DNA of 64,000 nucleotides from JBFMFR01 sp040752025. Its GTDB lineage: Bacteria; Chloroflexota; Anaerolineae; Anaerolineales; UBA4823. The notes beneath the pieces are model-generated. The model had not been told where the DNA came from. It saw only the letters and a program-made list of their open reading frames with translations, and did no database searches. This document shows, one piece after another, positions 57,488-64,000 of the stretch (its first letter is position 1; the number at the start of each line of letters is the position of its first letter). The position numbers and the translations under genes were made by a program. The DNA is taken from contig JBFMFR010000010.1 of NCBI GenBank assembly GCA_040752025.1, forward strand, positions 62,001-126,000. Direction: 5' to 3'.

Positions 57488-59176
57488 ATGAAAATATTTG
57501 ACAGGCTGGACGGCGGCTTGAAATGGTTGGCAGGGGTTATGCTGCTGGCGATTGGGCTGAAGTTGTGGCTGGTTACAGCCGGGCTGGTGCCGTTCAATTC
57601 TGATGAGGCAGTTGTGGGGTTGATGGCACGACATATCTTGCAAGGAGAAACGCCGGTCTTCTTTTATGGACAGGCTTATATGGGCAGTCTGGATGCCTGG
57701 CTGGTGGCGTTTGGGTTCAGGTTGTTTGGAGAGCAAGTTTGGGTGATCCGCTTGGTGCAAAGCCTGCTTTACCTGGGGGTCTTGTGCACTACAGCCGGTT
57801 TAGGAAAAGCAGCCTTCGGTTCCTGGAAGGTGGGGGTGGTGGCAGCAGGGCTTTTAGCAATTCCTACAGTCAACGTAACTTTATATACCACAGCTTCATT
57901 GGGAGGCTATGGGGAGGCGCTGTTATTAGGCAACCTGACGCTCCTGGTGGGGCTACGGATCATAGATGGGTTGCGCCAAAAACAAACTGCCAGGCCATTC
58001 TCTCGTTGGGTGGTGGTCGGGTTCTTGATGGGGCTGGGTTTGTGGGCGTTTGGGCTGACGCTTATCTATAGCTTGCCGGTCATTGTGATGCTGGCTTTCG
58101 CGCTTCTGCGTGTGCTGGCAGACCGGGCTGCGGTTAAATCTGAGTTGCAAGGTCTTCTTCGCAGTTCCAGGCAGGGCCGCGCTGACCTGCCCTGGGCGGT
58201 GACCACTCTTGTAGCCGGATTCCTGCTTGGATCTGTGCCCTGGTGGAGTTTTGCCTTGCAAAACGGCTTTCAGCAATTGATTTGGGAGTTACAGGGAGGC
58301 GCAATTGCGGGGGTCGAGAAATTGCCCTGGCTGCTGCGAGTAGGGCAGCACCTGGTGAGCCTGTTGGTCTTGGGAAGCACGGTCGTTTTCGGGGCGCGCC
58401 CTCCCTGGGATGTTTTCTGGTTGGGTCTGCCACTCTTGCCATTCATCATGATTTTTTGGTTGGCGGTGGTAGTGCATATTGTCCAATGTATGCGAGCGCC
58501 CAATGCCTATCGCCGGTCGCAGTTCGTGTTGCTGTTGGTGATGGTTACGCTGGCAACCGGCTTCGTTTTCAGTTCTTTCGGGGCGGATCCCTCGGGGCGT
58601 TATTTTGTCCCCCTGGCGGTGCCGCTGGCATTGTTCGGCGCCAGCCTGATCTTACAAGCCAAGGAAAAATTTGGGCGTTGGGCTTATGGATTGTTGGCTC
58701 TGGTGTTGGTTTATAATTTTTGGGGCACTATGCAGTGCGCCCTGCAATTTCCACCCGGAATTACCACCCAATTTTATGCGCCTTCTCGGATCGACCATCG
58801 CTATGATCAGGAATTGATCGATTTCTTACGCGCGAACGGTGAAACGCATGGCTACGGCAATTATTGGGTGACTTATCCGCTGGCTTTTCTTTCGCAGGAA
58901 GAACTTATTTTTGTGCCACGCTTGCCTTACCATCCCGATTTTCGCTACACGGAACGCGACGATCGCTATGAACCCTATGACCAGCAAGTGGAGGCATCCA
59001 GCCGGGTGGCCTACATCACCACCAATCATCTTGAACTCGATGAACACCTGCGCCAGAGCTTCTCGGAACTGGGCGTCGCCTGGCAGGAAGCGAAGATCTG
59101 CGATTATCAGGTGTTCTATGGGTTATCGCGACCCGTCAGACCGGCAGAGATGGGCCTGGGAACGACCACGCCTTGA
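57488..59176 (+). CDS. GT-C membrane glycosyltransferase
   Basis: 562 aa from ATG 57488; the ORF extends upstream over the divergent gene, so this start is chosen by the promoter position. 11-12 membrane helices. The first loop LVPFNSDEAVVGLMARHILQGETPVFFYGQAYMGSLDAW carries the acidic DE motif of the family. The soluble tail (YAPSRIDHRYDQELIDFLRANGETHGYGNYWVTYPLAFLSQ) is the usual extracytoplasmic C-terminal domain. Sugar donor and acceptor unknown. Start of a plus-strand run of three membrane proteins. Confidence 0.83.
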   Translation: MKIFDRLDGGLKWLAGVMLLAIGLKLWLVTAGLVPFNSDEAVVGLMARHILQGETPVFFYGQAYMGSLDAWLVAFGFRLFGEQVWVIRLVQSLLYLGVLCTTAGLGKAAFGSWKVGVVAAGLLAIPTVNVTLYTTASLGGYGEALLLGNLTLLVGLRIIDGLRQKQTARPFSRWVVVGFLMGLGLWAFGLTLIYSLPVIVMLAFALLRVLADRAAVKSELQGLLRSSRQGRADLPWAVTTLVAGFLLGSVPWWSFALQNGFQQLIWELQGGAIAGVEKLPWLLRVGQHLVSLLVLGSTVVFGARPPWDVFWLGLPLLPFIMIFWLAVVVHIVQCMRAPNAYRRSQFVLLLVMVTLATGFVFSSFGADPSGRYFVPLAVPLALFGASLILQAKEKFGRWAYGLLALVLVYNFWGTMQCALQFPPGITTQFYAPSRIDHRYDQELIDFLRANGETHGYGNYWVTYPLAFLSQEELIFVPRLPYHPDFRYTERDDRYEPYDQQVEASSRVAYITTNHLELDEHLRQSFSELGVAWQEAKICDYQVFYGLSRPVRPAEMGLGTTTP

Positions 59177-59266
59177 GCGCTGCGGGCGTGTGATATACTA
59201 TCTTTTGGCTTTGGGGCAGCAGAAGATAAGTCAGGCCTGATTGCACTGGAAGGAGTTCTTCGTACT

Positions 59267-60754
59267 TTGAGCACTCGCAAACTGGTGATATGGATTACTT
59301 TTCTGGCGGTGTTCGTTATGGCATCGCGTGTTGCGGTGGATTCAGATACCTGGTGGCACCTGCGCGCCGGGCAGTGGATGATCGAGCACCGCACATTGCT
59401 GCGGATTGATATGTTCTCATATACTCGCTATGGACAGCCCTGGCACTATACTGCCTGGATGCTTGAAATTCCTATGGCTGCAATCTATGGGCTTGTAGGC
59501 CCAGGCGGATTGAATCTGTGGATGGCGGGTATGATCACGCTCTCGTTCTTTTTCGTCTGGCGGGTGATGTCTGGCGGGCCATTCCTCAAAGCGTTCATCC
59601 TGGTGCTGGCAACTGCAACATCGAGCATATTTTGGGCAGCGCGCCCGCATTTGATGACCTATCTGCTCTCCGCGATCTATTTATCGATCCTTGAGGATTA
59701 TCGTTGGGAGCGAGTCGCCTTGGCGCGCCGGCGCCTGTGGTGGCTGCCAGCGTTGATGGCTATCTGGGCAAACAGTCACGGCGGTTTTGCTGTGGGATTC
59801 ATCTTGATGGGCATCTATTGGATCAATCAGGTTTGGGGATGGCTGGTTGACGGCAGCTTGTGGGAACGCCTGAAATCGATCGTCCGTACCCCTAAGATCT
59901 TATTGACCCATCCGGATTACATTTTATCCCGGATAGCGGTGCTGTTACTGGTGGCTTTGTGCATCAATCCAATTGGGGTGCAGATGCTGCTGTATCCGTT
60001 CAAAACCGTGGCGATTGGCAATTTACGCGATTATATCCAGGAATGGCAATCACCAAACTTCCATTCGCTCTCTGTTCAGCCGTTTATCTGGCTGCTGCTG
60101 GCGGTCTTCGGCGTGGTTGGAATTTCCAGGCGCCGCCTGGTCTTGAGCGATTTCTTATTGGTGGCCGTTCCAGTTTACATGGGGCTTCTGGCCGGGCGGA
60201 ATGTGGCATTGTTCGCTTTGTTCGCGCCTCCGGTTTTGGCCCGGCATGCTGCCCCAGTCTTGGATGCTTTGGGAAGACGAATTGGATATCGTGGTATGCG
60301 AGACCGGCCGATGTCGCCTGCGCAGGGCTGGGTGAACCGCGCTCTGCTGGTTGTATTAGCGATTGCTGTGATCGCCAAGCTTGCACTGGTGTTTCCGCCC
60401 CAGGTTACTGAGCAGCATAATCGAAAGAGCCTGCCCTATGATGCAGTGAGTTACCTGAAGTCAGCGCACCTGCCAGGCGAGTTGTTCAGCACCTATAACT
60501 GGGGCGGTTTCTTGACCTGGGTTTTGCCGGAATACAGGGTTTTTATCGATGGTCGTACGGACTTGTACGGGGATGAGATCATCGATGAGTGGCTCCAGGT
60601 GGCGCGAGGCGAGCCTGGCTGGCAAGAAGTGCTGGATCGTTGGAATGTAAATTCGCTCCTGTTCGAGCCCAATCTTCCCGTCGTCGATCACCTGGAAGAA
60701 GAGAACTGGCGACTGGTTTATGAAGATGATATGGCTGTGATCTATGTCAGGTGA
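59267..60754 (+). CDS. Polytopic membrane protein, putative GT-C glycosyltransferase
   Basis: 495 aa from TTG 59267; GGAAGGAG is 11 nt upstream, long but the best site, and an in-frame ATG at residue 18 is possible. The motif RVAVDSDTWWHLRAGQWMIEHRTLLRIDMFSYT in the first outer loop resembles the acidic loop of GT-C proteins. About nine helices, then a soluble domain (DAVSYLKSAHLPGELFSTYNWGGFLTWVLPEYRVFIDGRTDLYGDE), a tail found in many Chloroflexota and cyanobacterial membrane proteins. A TATACT at 59194-59199 could be its own -10. Function inferred from context. Confidence 0.78.
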   Translation: MSTRKLVIWITFLAVFVMASRVAVDSDTWWHLRAGQWMIEHRTLLRIDMFSYTRYGQPWHYTAWMLEIPMAAIYGLVGPGGLNLWMAGMITLSFFFVWRVMSGGPFLKAFILVLATATSSIFWAARPHLMTYLLSAIYLSILEDYRWERVALARRRLWWLPALMAIWANSHGGFAVGFILMGIYWINQVWGWLVDGSLWERLKSIVRTPKILLTHPDYILSRIAVLLLVALCINPIGVQMLLYPFKTVAIGNLRDYIQEWQSPNFHSLSVQPFIWLLLAVFGVVGISRRRLVLSDFLLVAVPVYMGLLAGRNVALFALFAPPVLARHAAPVLDALGRRIGYRGMRDRPMSPAQGWVNRALLVVLAIAVIAKLALVFPPQVTEQHNRKSLPYDAVSYLKSAHLPGELFSTYNWGGFLTWVLPEYRVFIDGRTDLYGDEIIDEWLQVARGEPGWQEVLDRWNVNSLLFEPNLPVVDHLEEENWRLVYEDDMAVIYVR

Positions 60755-60816
60755 GCCAGGATGCGTTTACGCTTTTTCTCTTGGCATCCATCCAATGATA
60801 AGGAAACGTTGCTGAA

Positions 60817-62070
60817 TTGAACAATCGTCGCGCCACTATATTTTTCATACTTGGTATTCTGCTGACAGCAGCCGCGTTGGTGGGCATCACCAGAGCTAAT
60901 TACCAGTATGTGCTTACCGATACAGGCATGAATGCTTTCTTGCCTGCCTGGAATGGCACGCGCGAGTTGCTGATGAAAGGATGGAGTCCATATAGTGATG
61001 CTACGCTGCAAGAGACCCAAAAACTTGCTTATGGCCGGCCAGCAAGCCAGGGTGAGGAACAAGGCCTGTTCCTGTATCCATTTTACGCGACTTTGATTTT
61101 TGCTCCTTTTGGCCTGTTTGCGGATTTCGCGGTAGCGCGGGCGCTATGGATGACGATCCTGGAATTGGCCCTGGCAGGTACCGTTGGCATGGGAATCAAT
61201 TTGCTGGGTTGGCGACTATCGAGATGGCTGCAAATGATTTTACTGGTGCTGGCGCTCGTATGGTATTTCAGTATTCGGGCGTTGTTGGATGGTGATGCAG
61301 TGATCTTGAGTACGTTCTTCATCACGGCTGCTTTCCTGGCGATCCGTACGGATCATGATGCCCTGGCAGGTTTCCTGTGGGTATTGGCCAGCACCCAGGG
61401 CGGTGTGATGCCGCTGGTAACGCTATTTTTGATCGTTTGGGCGGTTTCCAACCAGCGATGGAGCCTGGTGATGGGGCTCTTGCTCAACGCGGTTTTCCTG
61501 GTGGCTGTGACCAGCCTGCTGCTGCCGGATTGGGCGATGCAATGGGTAAGACAGGTGGTGGCCTACACAAAATCCGCGTTCTTGCTGACACCGGGCAGCT
61601 TGCTGTTCTATTGGTTGCCGGGTGTTGGCCGCCAGTTGGGGCAGGGCCTGATGGCGGTCATGGCTGGCTTACTGGTATGGGAATGGCGGGATGCCTGGGG
61701 GAAAGATTTCCGTTGGTTCTTGTGGACTGCCTATTTGACTCTAACTGTAACCGGTTTGATCGGTATGCCTACATCGCTGAAGAATTACGTGGTGATGCTG
61801 CCGGCTTTGATCCTGGTGCTGGCAACATGGTACGCCAGGTGGGGCCGGCTGGGCACTTTCCTGATGATTATTAGCCTAATGGTTTTATCGTTTGGTATCT
61901 GGGCTATTTCGATCGGCGCTGTGCGCAGCGATGCTCCGCTGGAATTGAATCCCGGGTTGTTTTTCTTCTTCCCGATCTTTCTACTCGTGGGTCTTTATTG
62001 GGTGCGGCGGTGGGCGATCCGACCTCAGCATCTGTTTATGGACAATCTAAATAGGAGATTGGGCGGGTGA
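60817..62070 (+). CDS. GT87/DUF2029-like membrane glycosyltransferase
   Basis: 417 aa from TTG 60817, with AAGGAAA about 12 nt upstream; the start is uncertain. Nine to ten helices. The outer loop PAWNGTRELLMKGWSPYSDATLQETQKLAYGRPASQGEEQGLFLYPFYATLIFAPF is the typical DUF2029 layout (WSPYSxxxxxxxQ...FxYPPxxxxLFxPF). Similar in size and arrangement to the convergent gene at 62096-63322 (both have SPYSD in the first outer loop), suggesting a duplicated pair. Polyprenol-phosphate mannose transfer is the family role; the actual sugar is unknown. Ends 25 bp from the convergent stop. Confidence 0.82.
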   Translation: MNNRRATIFFILGILLTAAALVGITRANYQYVLTDTGMNAFLPAWNGTRELLMKGWSPYSDATLQETQKLAYGRPASQGEEQGLFLYPFYATLIFAPFGLFADFAVARALWMTILELALAGTVGMGINLLGWRLSRWLQMILLVLALVWYFSIRALLDGDAVILSTFFITAAFLAIRTDHDALAGFLWVLASTQGGVMPLVTLFLIVWAVSNQRWSLVMGLLLNAVFLVAVTSLLLPDWAMQWVRQVVAYTKSAFLLTPGSLLFYWLPGVGRQLGQGLMAVMAGLLVWEWRDAWGKDFRWFLWTAYLTLTVTGLIGMPTSLKNYVVMLPALILVLATWYARWGRLGTFLMIISLMVLSFGIWAISIGAVRSDAPLELNPGLFFFFPIFLLVGLYWVRRWAIRPQHLFMDNLNRRLGG

Positions 62071-62095
62071 TCGGTTGGGGGCTATTACAGCTGAT

Positions 62096-63322
62096 CTACA
62101 ATGCCAGTTTGCACCTTCGGGCATCATGCCTGAGCCAGCGATAACCCAACAGCAAAACCAATCCCAAAACCACCGGCATGGGGATGAACATGAAAGGCTG
62201 TTCCTGGTTGCCAACTACTGTGGCGATATGAAGCCACCACAGGCCAACCAGCGATACCAGCCAGGTCAAGAGCAGCACTGGCCTACCCCAGCCAGGCGTG
62301 CGATCCAGGGCGGCGAACACCCACAGCGCGGTAACCAGCATCAGGACGTAATTGGTGGTGGCCGAACGCGGCACAATCAGGTTCGATACGACCAGGGTCA
62401 CTCCCAAGGCCCAATGGAACCAATCTTCACCGCCAGGGCGCAGCGCCAACCACCAGGCGACAAGCATCGCCAATCCGAGCAGCGATGAGAAGAATATCTC
62501 GCCGCCTGCGCCCAGTCCTGGAATAGCCATGTGTGTCAGCAACCAGACCGGGCTTTGCCCGACTGTGTAGTCGCTATAAGCTCGGATGCGGAACATCCAC
62601 TCACTGAGCCAGGTAGGCAGCGCCAGGATGCTGCCCAGGCACAAGATCGCCATGGTGATCAAAAACGCCCCCCAAAAATGTGTGCGCCGCCGGGCGATGC
62701 CCCATAGCAACAAAAAGGGTACTACCATAAACACCAGGGTGGGTTTGATCGTCGAGAGAGTTAGAATCACGCCTGCCAGGGCATCACGCTGGCGTTGCAG
62801 CAAATATAGGGCGGCCGCCAGGGAGAAGAAACCGAAGATGGCAAACTGTCCTAAAATCACCCCGCGCGCTTCAGGATAGTATAGCAATGACCATATTAGC
62901 AGCAAGGCCAACAGCCAACCACGCGGCCGCCAATGGAGTACATCCAGCATCAGGATCACTCCGGCGAACAGAGCCGCCTGGAGCAAAGTCATATAGATCG
63001 CTCTGGCCAGAGCATAATTGGCAAGCAGAACAAAAGGTCCATGGACTAAAATCGAGTAGTAGGGGTAGGCCATACGGTTCTGATCTTCGCCCGGTCGCGC
63101 CATGCGCCCGTAGATGGCTTTCTGGGTGTAGATAGCAGCTTCGTCAGAGTATGGACTGTATCCGAATTTGAAATTGGCTTCCCAGGCGCCGTAGTGAGTC
63201 AGAAAATCATTGCCGCCTGGTATGGGCTTGGTGAAATACTGCCAGGTAGCCCAGGTATAAGCCCCAGCTACCAGGGCCAGAATTAGAATGCTTAGAGAGT
63301 TCCTTTTGAGATGATCAAGCAT
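62096..63322 (-). CDS. GT87/DUF2029-like membrane glycosyltransferase
   Basis: 408 aa, ATG 63322. Nine to ten helices. First outer loop WEANFKFGYSPYSDEAAIYTQKAIYGRMARPGEDQNRMAYPYYSILVHGPF has the family layout and shares SPYSD, YG...P..G and YPYY/YPFY with the 60817 gene. The middle ILTLSTIKPTLVFMVVPFLLLWG has the KP motif of DUF2029 family members; the 60817 gene has TQGG instead, so that paralogue may be altered in function. A TATAAT promoter (minus, 63384-63379) lies 57 nt upstream. Confidence 0.85.
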   Translation of the reverse strand: MLDHLKRNSLSILILALVAGAYTWATWQYFTKPIPGGNDFLTHYGAWEANFKFGYSPYSDEAAIYTQKAIYGRMARPGEDQNRMAYPYYSILVHGPFVLLANYALARAIYMTLLQAALFAGVILMLDVLHWRPRGWLLALLLIWSLLYYPEARGVILGQFAIFGFFSLAAALYLLQRQRDALAGVILTLSTIKPTLVFMVVPFLLLWGIARRRTHFWGAFLITMAILCLGSILALPTWLSEWMFRIRAYSDYTVGQSPVWLLTHMAIPGLGAGGEIFFSSLLGLAMLVAWWLALRPGGEDWFHWALGVTLVVSNLIVPRSATTNYVLMLVTALWVFAALDRTPGWGRPVLLLTWLVSLVGLWWLHIATVVGNQEQPFMFIPMPVVLGLVLLLGYRWLRHDARRCKLAL

Positions 63323-63378
63323 TATGTGGGTTCTTTCAGAATGAACGGTTGAGAAATTGTTGGAAAGAACTGCAAATC

Positions 63379-63406
63379 ATTATACCTCGCATTCGATTTT
63401 GACCAA
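63379..63406 (-). promoter_or_regulatory. Putative promoter of the 62096-63322 gene
   Basis: On the minus strand TTGGTC (63406-63401), a 16-nt spacer and TATAAT (63384-63379). The 257-bp divergent spacer is AT-rich and otherwise shows nothing. Confidence 0.45.
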
Positions 63407-63579
63407 ATCATCGTAACAAAGATGCAAGGTGTGTGTTCCCTTGCGGAAAACTTACTATTCGGGCACAATATGCTGGCGGCTCTGTTTTCGTACCGCCTGA
63501 TTTGATGTACAGTTATCTGGAATAAATCCGCCGAGCTTGTACAGAGTGGGTATGCTCTGCTCACTGGAGGAATGGCACG

Positions 63580-64000
63580 ATGAGTGAACCATTGGGAGGT
63601 CGCCGGACATCGCTGTGGGCGCTCCTGGCCTTTTTATGGTTGGCGACGCTGGTTGTAGTCTATTATGCTGTTCATAAGCCATTTACACCGGAAGTGGCGC
63701 TTGGCTTTGGAATAGCTGCCTGGCGGGTTGGCATTGTCCTGGTTTTCGTTTCCCTGGCGGGTGGGCTGGGTCGATCGATCCTGGCCCTGGAAGATCGCCA
63801 TGCATTGGTGCAAATGGTCTGTCAAGCGGCAATCGGGCTCGGGATCACCAGCCTGATGACATTGATAACCGCTCTCCTGGGCGGGTTGCGCCCCTGGCTC
63901 TGGCTCTTGGTGATGATAGGGTTGTTCTACCTGAGACGAAAGATCGTGGCGTGGTGGCGCTGCCTGGCTAGCCTGGGCGATTTATGGCTCCAGGGAGGGC
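63580..64000 (+). CDS. Membrane protein, N-terminal part (runs off the window)
   Basis: 140 codons without a stop from ATG 63580, preceded by TGGAGG 9 nt upstream. The ATG at 63572 hits a stop after three codons. Begins MSEPLGGRRTSLWALLAFLW; four hydrophobic segments visible (ALLAFLWLATLVVVYYAV, LGFGIAAWRVGIVLVFVSLAG, AIGLGITSLMTLITALLGGL, WLWLLVMIGLFYL), then a basic stretch. Likely another envelope glycan protein given its position, but the family cannot be told from this fragment. Confidence 0.75.
   Translation, partial: MSEPLGGRRTSLWALLAFLWLATLVVVYYAVHKPFTPEVALGFGIAAWRVGIVLVFVSLAGGLGRSILALEDRHALVQMVCQAAIGLGITSLMTLITALLGGLRPWLWLLVMIGLFYLRRKIVAWWRCLASLGDLWLQGG

Overview
The window reads as one scaffold of a GC-rich, metagenome-derived bacterial genome with a 100-N scaffold gap at 40429-40528. 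The gene content (split F-type ATP synthase cluster, Rex repressor, K+-independent membrane pyrophosphatase, paired TIGR03960/TIGR03936-type radical SAM proteins, many polytopic GT-C glycosyltransferases, TPR proteins with long acidic linkers) fits Chloroflexota, probably Anaerolineae. That assignment is inference; no rRNA is present.

The standout region is 5772-10894, a complete diversity-generating retroelement (DGR) on the + strand: target gene with variable repeat (VR), Avd accessory gene, template repeat (TR), reverse transcriptase. The target is a 1069-residue NACHT/STAND NTPase whose C-terminal formylglycine-generating-enzyme-like (C-type-lectin-fold) domain carries the VR. VR (8814-8936) and TR (9497-9619) align without gaps over 123 nt with 11 mismatches; 10 fall on TR adenines, the signature of adenine-directed mutagenic retrohoming. 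A signalling ATPase with a self-diversifying ligand-binding tip is best read as a hypervariable recognition or defence system.

Layout. 1-5509: a partial hypothetical protein, a class IV aminotransferase, a secreted phosphodiester glycosidase, a secreted amidase-domain protein and an orphan antitoxin-like tail. 5772-10894: the DGR. 11093-13730: a broken Fic-like gene, oligoendopeptidase F, tRNA-Pro(CGG) and a partial tRNA duplicate. 13856-23603: inositol-phosphate synthase, YebC, RuvC, RuvA, ProC, ATP synthase alpha-gamma-beta-epsilon and an MreB-like protein. 23656-28933: Rex with an apparent autoregulatory operator, a membrane protein, ObgE, NadD and glutamine synthetase. 29071-33148: a large exported protein of unknown function, an alpha/beta hydrolase, a gene remnant and tRNA-Arg(CCG). 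33214-42892: a minus-strand run of PrsW-like protease, two radical SAM-associated proteins, nucleoside diphosphate kinase and a huge repeat-rich TPR/HhH protein. 43308-51228: H+-pyrophosphatase, a Gld-like ABC exporter operon and a primary-type sigma factor. 51292-64000: a cell-envelope glycosylation locus of GT-C and GT87-like membrane proteins, a methyltransferase and an FAD oxidoreductase.

Energy metabolism (ATP synthase, pyrophosphatase, Rex) and envelope glycan assembly are the main housekeeping themes. Recurrent palindromes of the AAACCTGnCAGGTTT type, several near-perfect terminator hairpins and three TATAAT-like boxes exactly six bases before an ATG (likely leaderless genes) are further features of this genome.
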